A DNA stretch of 64,000 bases, taken from contig CALFJB010000016.1 in the NCBI GenBank assembly GCA_937877565.1, positions 1 through 64,000 of the forward strand. The letters are read 5' to 3'. How positions within the stretch are numbered: position 1 is the stretch's first letter; every line of letters begins with the position of its first letter. A program made the translations under genes and the position numbers. Source of the DNA: an uncultured Selenomonadales bacterium (GTDB lineage Bacteria > Bacillota > Negativicutes > Selenomonadales > Selenomonadaceae). The notes below the pieces were generated by a model that was given only the letters and a program-made list of their open reading frames with translations, had not been told where the DNA came from and did not search any database. Below, piece after piece: positions 28,401 to 36,813 of this stretch.

Positions 28401-28415
28401 ATATGTGTACTGCAT
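25401..28415 (-). CDS. NRPS module, A-T-C, first gene of the operon
   Basis: 1004 residues. A3 YTSGSTGIPKG (161-171), A4 FGFDANMMDTYP, A5 NGYGPTE (291-297), A8 GRRDGQVKIRGFRVELPEIE, A10 NQNQKVDKKKL, carrier motif DFFQIGGDSITTIML with Ser541, and condensation motif HHFIIDG at 728-734. Asp is present at the alpha-amino-binding position, so an alpha-amino acid is expected; the code by eye is D-A-M-T-S-G-G-I-F-K, which I cannot match to a substrate. AGAGAGGA precedes ATG 28415 and a sigma-A promoter lies 64 bases further up. There is no thioesterase or reductase domain. The chain may be released by the last condensation domain or by another enzyme. Confidence 0.9.
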   Translation of the reverse strand: MQYTYFKQCDYDSSQTVISLLKKSMAENKDKIAVVSGNRSLTYGELDILTDKIANYLKQYGVGREKVVSILLRRNEMMVVAAIGALKTGAAYQPLDPSYPDDRLSFMVSDAEAVALITEDKLMPRLDNFDGATLNIKDIDSLNAEEINYLPAPQDLFILLYTSGSTGIPKGVMLEHKNLVAFINWYVRYYSLTNQSKVAAYASFGFDANMMDTYPVLCTGGQLHIIDEETRLNFPKLHQYFEENKISHSFITTQVGRQYARMYPESNSLKYLSVGGEALVPIAPPKYAFFNGYGPTECTIFSTIFKVDRLYKNVPIGYPLDNLRLYVVNEKGEQVENGTEGELWISGPQVARGYLKRPEKTAEVFIKNPFSNNPNYDRIYRTGDIVKGFDNGKIEFVGRRDGQVKIRGFRVELPEIEEVIRRFDGVEDATVAAFDKPSGGKYIAAYVVSDKKIDIDALKNFIAQTKPPYMVPSFIMQIDKIPLNQNQKVDKKKLPIPNHISEDYEAPETETEKLICEKMAQVLGLDAVSVNEDFFQIGGDSITTIMLVVECANDGVNISSIYEYRTPRALAAYCDNLESAEDISAKNAEAMKKIHPLTYAQMVNINLQLENPNEIYCNNPRLFVLAENIDLNRLKNAANKVLANHPVLRTKLIVDETGNLAKDENGKYLQTYDEALFKSIEIISATDAEFEELKKSKLVKPFTLTNGDIWRGGIYQTPSNSYLFLDFHHFIIDGFSIQIILNELYECYQDENYKLPPDYYFYLIESVNNAKDNKNNSEVLEYCDKIFHGENSLKEEDMPLKPDYDAPNRTGAVTMNPIPVPKDKLRGNVAYITACALAVAAYNNSNRAMVLFTHYGRNSNISMSSVGIFINRYPVLLVKEENDTPDSLIAKVQAQVSFAEAHVEYPFLENISRPDRCVRFIYHKDILDLGKFAKLAKNLILLDTHDSNMTDNLYGISILDNSADENIILIERYAGNCYNKQSNEKFRKLFFDSAKYLAGMEENS

Positions 28416-28445
28416 AAATTATCCTCTCTTTCTGCTTGAAAATGC

Positions 28446-28462
28446 ATGATTATGGAAATCAT
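28446..28462. promoter_or_regulatory. Inverted repeat between promoter and first NRPS gene
   Basis: ATGATT-ATGGA-AATCAT is a perfect 6-bp inverted repeat with a 5-base spacer, placed in the 5' leader just downstream of the -10 box. The position suits a repressor operator. No regulator gene is linked. Confidence 0.35.
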
Positions 28463-28478
28463 ATTTTAATAATTTTGT

Positions 28479-28507
28479 ATTATAAATAGCATTAAGAATA
28501 ATTGCAA
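28479..28507 (-). promoter_or_regulatory. Sigma-A promoter of the NRPS operon
   Basis: On the minus strand TTGCAA (28507-28502) is followed after exactly 17 bases by TATAAT (28484-28479). The -10 box is perfect and the -35 box matches four of six positions. It is the only good promoter before the run of six closely spaced or overlapping genes down to 15121. Confidence 0.65.
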
Positions 28508-28639
28508 ATTTATGAAAAAAATCGTTTTACTAAACGCTGTCTAAAAACTAAAACCTGTGATACAGTACCTCAGAAAAATAATTAGTGATGAAAATGCAAG
28601 AAAAAACACGCCCAAGACAATATGATTTTGTTGAAAATT

Positions 28640-28960
28640 GAAAGAATCCGGCAAGATAGGTGCTGTATTCATCACTTGCCATTATTGATTCTTGGATAAA
28701 TGAAGATGTAAAAAGTTTTGAGTGGGCGAGTCTTCAAATTTCTTTGTTCTTCAAGGACACAGTCTGTAATTTTGAAAATTTTACCGTAAATGTCATCGAT
28801 GGTAGCGGAAATGTCACGAGTACTCATTCAGTGTGAATACATTGCCAAGACTTTACGCTCAATTTCTAAAACGTCACGTTGCTTTTTCTACTTTGGAATT
28901 AGACTCATGTCCGAGATAATTTTCCATTTCGGCGTAGTGGTTAGAGTGAATCCGTACAAC
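28640..28960 (-). pseudogene. IS256-family transposase remnant
   Basis: Minus-strand pieces read MENYLGHESNSKVEKAT, KVLAMYSH, then MSTRDISATIDDIYG and EEQRNLKTRPL. They correspond to the LGY/H-E-K start, the MSTRDI motif with IxEIYG, and the WQxRPL motif of IS256-family (mutator-type) transposases. Stops and frameshifts interrupt the pieces, and the catalytic DDE part is absent. It marks the boundary between the NRPS operon and the conjugation remnants. Confidence 0.75.
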
Positions 28961-29084
28961 AAACATTTAATGTTGCACGACTTGATAGAGCATATTTTGT
29001 TAATTGAATTGACGCAAAGCGGCAAAGGTGTCAATACGATAATATCGACAGGATTAGTGCGGAGGCACTCAATTTTTTTTTTGA

Positions 29085-29490
29085 CGTAAAAGCGGAATTA
29101 TGGCAAGCAACGGCAGGATACAGACAAAAGGCAATGAAATTTGTACCGTTGGTAAGTGACGGAATTTAGGCGCGTTGGAATCCATTAGCAGAAATAAATT
29201 TTCGTACAGCGGAAGAAATAAGCGATGTAGCAATGATTGTAGGAATAATGATAAAACCAGACGGAGAAAAATCAAGCGGCGATTCAGCATTTTGGGACAA
29301 TTCGGCGGCGGCTTGAGCAAAGGTTAAAATTCAGAATCATTTACAGGGCGATAATTAATGACGCCTGATGAAGTAAGCAATATGAGTTCAGAGCGTGAAT
29401 TTGTATTTGTAGCAGGACATCGCCCAATATACGGCAATAAATTGAGATATTATTTGAAACCGTTTTTTTACAGAAAGATTGAAAAAATAT
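29085..29490 (+). pseudogene. VirD4/TraG coupling protein fragment
   Basis: The plus strand reads DVKAELWQATAGYRQ, ARWNPLAEINFRTAEEISD and, near the end, REFVFVAGHRPIYGNKLRYY. These match the post-Walker segment and the C-terminal segment of T4SS coupling proteins. The ATPase core between them is missing or shortened, and several stops are present. It opens the decayed Trb-type conjugation gene set. Confidence 0.7.
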
Positions 29491-30060
29491 CAAGAAATTT
29501 ACATTAAAGAACACGGCTACGAAAAAGAATGCGCCAAATTTAAAAACGATTGCGAAAGGTGCGTCAAAGAATACAAAGAGCTTTAAGGCAAAGTAGCGAT
29601 CCCGTGTCCAACGTATCCGCTATATAGTGAACAGTGTGACAAAAGTTTTGTAGTATGAAGATTTATTCAAAGTCAACGCGGGAGAAAAATTTGAAAGAGA
29701 AGAAAAGGCGCGGGCGGTTCAGCTTGAAAAAGCATACGAAGAAAAAAAATTAAATTTACAGAAAAAATCGGAGGTAAAAAATTTTAATGAAAATATTGAA
29801 ACAGTTGAAGAAAATGGAGAAAATGCCGAATTTGACAAACAAAATTCAGAAAGACTTGAAATCGCAGAAGAAATTGGAACAGGCGGAAACGATATTGACG
29901 AAAAATTTGGAGAGAGTCAGTCTGAAAATCAATCAAAGAATATGAGGAAAGCTGGGAAAAATATATAAATGGAGACTGAAAATAACGAGACCTTTAAAAT
30001 AACGCTAATGACGTTGGTCAACTGTATGAATGAAATAATACCGTTGTTGCAAGATTAAAA
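29491..30060 (+). other. Decayed DNA between coupling protein and trbB remnants
   Basis: Only short charged, glutamate-rich frames are visible (for example YEKECAKFKNDCERCVKEYK near 29.54 kb). They are interrupted by many stops and cannot be assigned; a conjugation accessory protein with a coiled-coil region is possible. Confidence 0.35.
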
Positions 30061-30070
30061 TATTTTTGAG

Positions 30071-30670
30071 GTGTATATAAATCCAGACGGGAAAATATGG
30101 ACAGACAGTTTTAGAGGAAGAGAAAATGCCGGGCTGGTAATGTCGTCATCGCAAGTAAAACAAATAATCTTGAATGTATCGGCGTTGACAAATCAACTTG
30201 TAACGGAAGAAAAATCAGCGTTAGATGCCGAAATACCGCAAAATGAATATTTTGACAAGTGCAGATTTAAAGGAAATTTGCTGGGAATAGTTTTATCGCC
30301 AACTTTGAATATCAGAAAACATCAAAAGAAAATATTTACACTTGATGATTATGTGACTCAAGAAATTTTAACCGAAAGACAGCGAAAGATAATAATACAA
30401 GCGATTCACGACAGAAAAAATATAATAGCGGAAGGAGGCACGAAAAGCGGCACAACGGACGATACAATTTCAGTAATAACGCAACCATTATCACGAATGG
30501 AAAATTTGATGTCGGAACCTGTACCGAAGGCAATAGTAACAATCGGAGCGGCAACGGGCGCGGCGTCGTGGGCGTTAAATATCGAAAATCAAATTACAAA
30601 AACTGCGATGCGCGTAGTTGGCGGCGGTTCAGTAGCACTAAGTCAAACAACCGGCTTTTTAATTCCGTGA
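30071..30670 (+). pseudogene. Chimeric trbB-trbC remnant (VirB11 N-part joined to pilin C-part)
   Basis: Residues about 1-120 read like the N-terminal half of the VirB11-type ATPase TrbB: KIFTLDDYVTQEILTERQRK, then IHDRKNIIAEGGTKSGTT where GGTGSGKTT is expected, so the P-loop lysine is gone. From about residue 150 the frame turns into a VirB2/TrbC-like pilin: KAIVTIGAATGAASWAL, then TKTAMRVVGGGSVAL. A deletion fused the two genes in frame. The 199-codon frame is open but cannot encode a working ATPase. Confidence 0.65.
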
Positions 30671-30680
30671 GGATTGAAAA

Positions 30681-30806
30681 ATGGGCAACGAAGAAAATAA
30701 AAATGTGGCGTGGTATGAATTACCGTTTTACCGTTCATTGACGGAACAAATATTATTTCTGGGTGCGCCGAGAAGTGCAATAATGATAAATACGCTGAGA
30801 AGTTAG
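30681..30806 (+). pseudogene. trbD: trbD (VirB3-like) fragment
   Basis: A 41-codon frame with an upstream GAGGA site reads LPFYRSLTEQILFLGAP, the conserved start of TrbD/VirB3 inner-membrane proteins. A TAG then ends it before the membrane helices. It follows the trbC remnant, the normal gene order of the Trb system (B-C-D-E). Confidence 0.65.
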
Positions 30807-31098
30807 ATAAGGCGCAAAGTTGAAGAATGGCTGGCGTGGGTCGGTATAACGTTACCTTCGTAATGCAACAAAAAGATGGAAGTTGTTTCAGCGTCATTGA
30901 ATATGAGCCATATGAAAGAAATTTCCAAAATAACACAGGCAAAATTACTTGAATATCAAGAATTGATGAATTTTTTAACATTCAGTCTGGCGATAGAAGA
31001 AAAATAAATTGAAATGCCGTCAGTGCCGTTGCATATGGACGCCTTATTATCACAGGATATAAAATTTGAATATCGTTATGTGCGTCGAATTTTAATTT

Positions 31099-31506
31099 TT
31101 GATGACAAAGAATAAATACGCGGGCAAATGGTGTCCAAATAGAAAAATAATGCTGAACGCGATAGAAAAAGAAATTTTATCGAATTTTAACGGCTACTTT
31201 TGGAACGGATTTATTTTTCTGCTGGATAATGATAAATATGAAGAAGTCCGCACATATTTAGAAAATTATTTGACGTTGAAAGAATCAGCGTTTGTATTTG
31301 AGAAATACAATTTGAAAGATGTATGGTGGGGCAGTTTGGCGGGAACATATTTGGCGAATATAACGCCGCCAATAGTGGGATTTGATTCAGTTGAAGAATT
31401 TATTTTAAAGAAAGAAAAATTAGAGGCTGACATTCAAGAAAATAAATTTAGAGAAATTTTGGAAGAAATGGAGCCAAAGGCAAATATACCGAATGGACAG
31501 ATTTAA
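31099..31506 (+). CDS. Hypothetical protein, 135 residues, next to trbE
   Basis: An open frame with aromatic and acidic composition (FNGYFWNGFIFLLDNDKYEE) and a charged C-terminal helix (LKKEKLEADIQENKFREIL). The end overlaps the trbE start by 14 bases. No family is recognised. Since its neighbours are pseudogenes it may be a remnant as well, though no lesion is visible in it. Confidence 0.4.
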   Translation: MMTKNKYAGKWCPNRKIMLNAIEKEILSNFNGYFWNGFIFLLDNDKYEEVRTYLENYLTLKESAFVFEKYNLKDVWWGSLAGTYLANITPPIVGFDSVEEFILKKEKLEADIQENKFREILEEMEPKANIPNGQI

Positions 31507-32930
31507 TCGCAAAAAAGAATATTTGAAATACACGTTGCCATATGCACGAATAGTTCACGAACCGGCAATAGTCTTGAACAAAGACGGGAGTTTACAAACG
31601 ACGTGGAAATATAGAAGATCGGATTTAAATTCAGCGATAAAGGAACAACTTGCGATAATAACGCAACAACTGAATACAGCGTTTCAGGGATTAGATACGG
31701 GCTGGGTATTGTATTTTGAGGCGCAGAGAGTAGCGTCAAAGTCATAATGCAACAGATGTACATTTTCCAGATATGATAACAAAGGCGATGGACGAGGAAC
31801 GCAAAAAAAAGAAACATTCTAATTTTTCATAAAAATGTTTCTAAGTACAATTTTGTGTTCACTGAATTTAAAAACCAATTCGATCTCTGATGTCATTAAG
31901 CCACTCGCCTTTGTATTTAAAATAACGCGGTCCGGCAACAGATTTATTTCCTGTAAATTCAGAGGCAAGTGCGGATAATGACCAAAATTTTCCTTGATAT
32001 TCAACGTGTCTGTCATCAATAACTTTAAAAGTTTGCCCGGGTTTTTCATCGGCGGGATTGCAAAATTCAATTTCTTCCCCAAGTTCAATTCCACAGAGTT
32101 TGAATGTAAAGTTCCGAGCCCGCTTTGTTTCAGCCGCATCTACTTCGTTATTTTCTTCTTCAGTCAAAGGAATTATTTTTAATTTTTCTTCGCAATCATG
32201 AATCAAAGACATTGCCTTAAGAATTTTACAAGCAAATTCCGGTTACATTCGATAAAATTCTTTATTGAACGCAAATTCGGATCAAGTGTATCAATGAGTA
32301 CATTCAGTTCTATTGAGTTCTTGCAACCATTGACAATATCGGGAGCGTATGGAGAAATATTTGACGCAGATACAGACAGTTTACAGTTATCATCGTGGCA
32401 AGCGTTTGAAATGGAAAAGTTAATGGGAACACCGGCGGTAGTCGGCTCAACATTGATGTATATTTTCCACAGAATCGAACAAAGTTTAACGGGCGATCCA
32501 ACGTTAATAATTTTGGATGAATGTTGGGTATTTTTTGACAACGAACAATTTGCCCAAAAAATTCGAGAATGGCTGAAAGTATTGAGAAAAGCGAATGCGT
32601 CAGTAGTATTTGCAACACAATCTTTGACGGATATTGTAGAAAGTCCAATATTTTCAACAGTGCTTGAATCGTGTCCGAGCCAAATATTTTTGCCGAATGA
32701 TAAGGCGTTGGAAGAATCGCTGAAAGAAAAATATTTTATGTTTGGATTAAATCAGCGGCAAGTGGAAATAATAGCGGGAGCGGTGAAGAAAAAAATATTA
32801 TTATGTGTCGCCGCTAGGTTGCAGACTTTATGATTTAGCGTTGGAAAATTGCCTAATTTCTTTAGCATATGTGGCAGTAAATAAAGCGGAAAATAAAAAG
32901 GCAAGTGAAATTTTGGAAAAATACGGGTAG
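31493..32930 (+). pseudogene. trbE: trbE (VirB4 ATPase) pseudogene, interrupted and frameshifted
   Basis: The N-terminal part (31493-31747) reads LPYARIVHEPAIVLNKDGSL and TAFQGLDTGWVLYFEAQR, typical of TrbE. It is cut off and followed by a foreign block containing a minus-strand gene. Homology resumes at about 32300 with the C-terminal part: DADTDSLQLSSWQAFEMEKL, LIILDECWVFFD (Walker B), VVFATQSL and IFLPNDKALEE. A run of A near 32789 shifts the frame, after which YYYVSPLGCRLYDLAL continues. The Walker A region is lost. VirB4-type ATPases power T4SS assembly. Confidence 0.85.
31868..32212 (-). CDS. DUF4357-like protein inside the trbE pseudogene
   Basis: 114 residues on the strand opposite to trbE. 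KLCGIELGEEIEFCNP, then FKVIDDRHVEYQGKFWSLSA and YFKYKGEWLNDIR match the DUF4357-type domain often found at the C-terminus of GIY-YIG or restriction-associated proteins. It may be a complete small gene or the 3' end of a larger one carried in by insertion. The trbE sequence is interrupted exactly over this block. The function of the domain is not known. Confidence 0.55.
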   Translation of the reverse strand: MSLIHDCEEKLKIIPLTEEENNEVDAAETKRARNFTFKLCGIELGEEIEFCNPADEKPGQTFKVIDDRHVEYQGKFWSLSALASEFTGNKSVAGPRYFKYKGEWLNDIRDRIGF

Positions 32931-33007
32931 GAAAATTTTAATAAGTATTAGCTGGAATATAGGAATGTTTCATTGCCTGAAGTAGAAACAGAAAGGCGGA
33001 GATTTTT

Positions 33008-33169
33008 TTGATAACAGGATTTTTGATACTGGTAAATTTCTATTTGGCGTACCGCTTGAATAGAGACGAAGGAATAATAGTAATGTTACAGGAACGAGTG
33101 GCGGGACTTGAAAACGTTTTTAGAGACGTTTCAAGTGAAACAGATAAAAAATTTCCTGAATCAGAATAA
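33008..33169 (+). CDS. Small membrane-anchored coiled-coil protein, 53 residues
   Basis: A TTG start preceded by GGCGGAGA gives an N-terminal hydrophobic helix (MITGFLILVNFYLAY) and a short amphipathic helix (VMLQERVAGLENVFRD). It follows the trbE remnant and ends just before a terminator. No family is recognised. Confidence 0.45.
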   Translation: MITGFLILVNFYLAYRLNRDEGIIVMLQERVAGLENVFRDVSSETDKKFPESE

Positions 33170-33175
33170 AAGTAT

Positions 33176-33207
33176 AGTCGGTCGGAAAAAATAGACCGGC
33201 TTTTTTT
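33176..33207 (+). terminator. Rho-independent terminator
   Basis: TCGGTC / GACCGG form a GC-rich stem around an A-rich loop and are followed by seven T. It closes the first block of conjugation remnants before the trbJ-like gene. Confidence 0.75.
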
Positions 33208-33290
33208 AATTGCAAAAAGATAAGATTTTGAGGCACAAAAATTAAATTAAAATTTGTAGGAAAAAATAAAATTGATTAGGGGGAATAAAA

Positions 33291-33707
33291 ATGTCGTGGA
33301 TTAAAAAGACAGCGTTAGCAAGCGCAATAGTGGTAGGAGTAGCGGCAAGTTTTGTAACAATGTTGCCGACAAGTCACAGGACAGAGGCGGCAATAGCGGT
33401 AATTGACCAAAAAAATATTGAAGAGGCAATAAAAACCGCAATTCAAACGGCGAAAATTTTAACAGAGGAACAAAAACAACTTGCGTTACAAATTTTGAAT
33501 ATGAAAAAGTTGGATATATCAATGTTGGAAGATTTAATGAAAAGAAATGAGGAAAAAGAAAAAGTACCGCTTTCCGGCGATATGATTTTTCCAGAAAGTT
33601 TAATCAAGCAGAATGAATCAGTACAAAAAAAGCACATATGGCGGCATCAATGGCGGCGTAGTTTGATTCCAAAGTACAGGAACAAGCCGAAAATCAAAGA
33701 ATCTTAA
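33291..33707 (+). pseudogene. TrbJ/VirB5-like protein, N-terminal fragment
   Basis: A good ribosome binding site (GGGGG) precedes ATG 33291. The N-terminus has a signal peptide (KKTALASAIVVGVAASFVTM, cleavage likely near TEAA) followed by a long helix (AIKTAIQTAKILTEEQKQLA), as in TrbJ. The last 25 residues (KKHIWRHQWRRSLIPKYRNK) are basic and unlike the family, consistent with a frameshift. A matching C-terminal half lies separately at 34798-35352. Confidence 0.55.
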
Positions 33708-33762
33708 AAAATTCGACTAATATTTCCAAAAACTGGGTAGAAAATTCAAAGTGAGTGAAAAA

Positions 33763-34620
33763 ATGAAGAAAGAAAAAATTTTGTTGCCGGTAGCATTGCT
33801 GACAGCGATTTTTATTTTAAATTTCAATGGCGTAGCAAGCGCGGCAGATAATAATTCAGCAGTGAATCAGATAACAAACGGATTAGCGGGTGGAGGAGCG
33901 GGCTTCGGGACAACATTTCAAACGCAATTAATTGCGCCATATGCAATAAATTTAACGTTGATATTGGCAATAGTAGACGTAGCAATAAAAGTATCATTCG
34001 ATTTAATATCATGAGACAAAATAAAATTTTTGGTAACAACGATTTTGAAAGTTGGCTTTTTTATATTTCTGATACAAAGTTGGGTCGGTACAAATTCCAG
34101 TTATCAGTTAATGCCCGCGTTAAGTTCAGGATTTGAAACAATGGGCTACAAAGCGGGCGGCGCAGAAGAAATGGTAAAGGAATACAGCAAAATAAATCCC
34201 GATTCAAATATAAAAGTGCAGTCAAATCAAATAGTGACAAACGCGCTGAATTTTTTCAATATCTTTTGGGAACACGCGCAACAACAAAATTTACTGACTA
34301 TATTTACGGGACACGCTTTAGCCGCCTACGATACAGAATATGGTGATGCTTATAGTGCATTGCTTGTAATGAGCGTATTGAATCCGCTTGAAGGTTCTTT
34401 AATGATAACGTCATTCTCATTGGTATCTTGAATTTTATATAACAATGGTAACGAGTTATGCAACATTTTTCTTGTCTGACTTAAAGCAAACGCGCAAACA
34501 CGCGGCAAAGGGAATAAATGCAATATTCGCAGTGTCAATCAAGTTAATGTTTTTCTGTATGTTTTCGCTGATGATGCAGATGAAGATTAAAAATATAGTG
34601 TAACGGATATTATGTGGATA
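33763..34620 (+). pseudogene. TrbL/VirB6-like membrane protein, frameshifted
   Basis: The first piece (from ATG 33763) has a signal peptide (KKEKILLPVALLTAIFIL), a Gly-rich segment and a membrane helix (INLTLILAIVDVAIKVSFDL). After a stop the next frame continues with LKVGFFIFLIQSWVG and a hydrophilic part (ETMGYKAGGAEEMVKEYSK), the pattern of TrbL. A third piece near 34.44-34.60 kb carries another helix (VSIKLMFFCMFSLMM). VirB6/TrbL forms the inner-membrane channel of the T4SS. Confidence 0.6.
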
Positions 34621-34797
34621 ATGGCTTGGGCTATTTTGGAGCATATCAGATAGACTATGAAAATTATGACAACTGGTCGCATTAGACAGCGGATTATGTA
34701 ACAAATGGCGGCGTTTTGGAAAAATCGCCGGTAATGGCAGAAGAACCACATTCACCGGATTGTACGCCAAATAATCTAAAGTTTAACTGAAATATCG

Positions 34798-35352
34798 TTG
34801 CGAGATAGTCGCCATTCAATATTTGCATTAACCGATTTAACGGCAAATTTAGGAAATGTTTACGATTATACGCGGCACATAAAATCAATTTTATTTGGCG
34901 AAAAATTTGCAAAGGCGGCGAAAACTGCCGAAAAGAAAAGCGAAAATGAAGAGAAAAATAGAACGCCATTTTCAGAAAAAATTTTTGAAGAAACTGAAGA
35001 CGCTTTAGAAAGTATCAATGAAGGAACAGAAAAAATAACCAAAACGGCGAATATAAGCGAAACAAATATATATTTGAGGCAAGGTAACGATGATGATTGG
35101 GAGTCATACAATCCTAATTTATACAGTTGGCAGGAAAAATATAAATGGTTAAGTGACACATACAGAAATTTTGCAGACGGCTCAAAGTTGGAAATTGAAG
35201 AAATAGAAAAGACGATAGATGCGGCGAAAAAAATATTTCAGCATACGAATATAGCGGAAGGTGAATTGCAGATGTATCAAGCGTAAAACGAATTAAAAAC
35301 GCTGTTGGCGTATGAATTGGCAAGACAAAATGTGCTTGATTCAAATTTATGA
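34798..35352 (+). pseudogene. TrbJ/VirB5-like C-terminal half with nonsense codon
   Basis: A charged helical protein. LYSWQEKYKWLSDTYRNFAD, then AEGELQMYQA, an in-frame TAA, and NELKTLLAYELARQNVL follow the C-terminal pattern of TrbJ (the G-x-x-QAxNQL region and the following helix). With the N-terminal piece at 33291 the order of trbJ and trbL pieces looks rearranged. The stop codon replaces one residue only. Confidence 0.45.
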
Positions 35353-35500
35353 AAAAGTAGAATCAGCGTACATAGATTCAATAACGCAATTTGAATTTGT
35401 CGATTCGTATGACGAAATAAATTATAAAATGCTCGGTGAAGAATACGGCTACGAAAAGCCTAAGTTGGCGGGAATGCCGGACTTTAAATGAGGCAAAGCA

Positions 35501-35644
35501 ATGAAAATAGGATTAGTAGATTTAGACAGCCATAATTTTCCGAATTTGGTTTTAATGAAATTGTCAGCGTGGCACAAAAGACGCGGCGACGAAGTAGTTT
35601 TAATGAGTGCAGAAAATTTAATTTACAGGAACGGGACGTTCTGA
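35501..35644 (+). pseudogene. Truncated B12-binding/radical-SAM-like protein start
   Basis: 47 residues starting MKIGLVDLDSHNFPNLVLMK, then AWHKRRGDEVV. This is the N-terminal strand-helix unit of cobalamin-binding-like radical SAM proteins carried by phages and conjugative elements. A TGA follows; the SAM-binding part is absent. Confidence 0.5.
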
Positions 35645-36760
35645 AATATTGTCAATAAGCGTATTGGAAAATAAATGGACAGAAGAAGAATTTAGAACCG
35701 AAATATCGAAAATACAAAGATCAATGTCAGAATACGATTTTGACTGGAAAAATAAAAAATTCGGGGAAAAAATCGAAGATTATATGCTGATCTATCAGAA
35801 ACTTGGACACAGAAAAAGTTGTTCGTCATTAACGTTTTTGGGAACATTGAATTTGCCGCCAATAGCACTATCTTTGAATGGAAAATTAGGGTTGGCGTTT
35901 GGAGCAAGGGGCAGAGGCGGAAAAAATACGCCGCTGCCCATTATGAATCCGCAAAAGTAGTAATAAATTTGACGAAAAACAAAGGAGCGGGAAATTTAGG
36001 ACACGAATGGTTTCATAGTTTGGACAATTATTTTGGAAGACAGGAGAGAAATATAACAAGTGCAATGGCAACGGCAAATTCAGAAGGTAAATCCGTTGAA
36101 AAAATAAGTCCAGAAGTGCAGGAAACATTTCAGTTAGTCAGGAGAGTAATAAATCAAAGCGGTATATTGGAACGTTCCAAAAAATTTGATGGAAGGCGAA
36201 GTAAGATATATTGGACGTTGCCGGACGAAATAGCGGCGCGGGCGTTTGAAGTTATTTGAAGTCAAAATTGGAAGAAAAAGGTATTCGCAATGATTATCTG
36301 GTAAATTATCGAACAGATGAATCGTGGTAAAAAGCCGCTGAGGAAGGTTATAAAATGGATTATACATATCCGTATCCGACGGCGGCAGAAATGGAAGATA
36401 TAAAAATGGCGTATGAATATTTGTTTGATTCAATCCGCTTTAAAACGCACGATAAAAATTATGAACTTTATTCAGCGTCAGAGAGGAATATAGAAGAAAT
36501 GCTGAAAAAATCAAGATTGTTGTTTGAACGTGAATTAAATCAGCAACAATTAGTAATACAAAAAATGAGTGAAGAAGTTTTTGACATTGACGTAAAATAT
36601 TTTGAAGGGTCGGCGAAATTGCACGGCAGGTACGATGAAGACAGGGGTATAATGTATGTGAACAGTAAGGCGGAAACGTCGTTAGAATGGACGTTTTGGC
36701 ACGAGGCGTTTCACATAATGAAGAAGTCAAGGAAATATTAGCAAAAGAAATTCAGAAGTA
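35640..36760 (+). pseudogene. Polyvalent protein (LPD-type, two zincin-like motifs), frameshifted
   Basis: Pieces in several frames read ALSLNGKLGLAFGARGRGGK, HYESAKVVINLTKNKGAG, NLGHEWFHSLDNYFGRQ and later RYDEDRGIMYVNSKAETSLE with FWHEAFHIMKKS. This matches the large polyvalent-protein associated domain (LPD1-like) and a following metallopeptidase-like domain of proteins that enter recipient cells with conjugative or phage DNA. Both HExxH-type motifs (HEWFH, HEAFH) are visible. Three or more frameshifts and stops disrupt the gene, and the 5' part is missing. Confidence 0.7.
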
Positions 36761-36797
36761 AAAAAACACCACCGTTAATTTAAACAGTGGTGTTTTT
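36761..36797. terminator. Bidirectional terminator
   Basis: AAAAACACCAC and GTGGTGTTTTT form an 11-bp perfect stem around a 14-base loop, with A and T runs on the two flanks. It separates the plus-strand conjugation remnants from the minus-strand surface-protein pseudogene. Confidence 0.85.
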
Positions 36798-36813
36798 AAT
36801 TTTGAAAAGAGAA

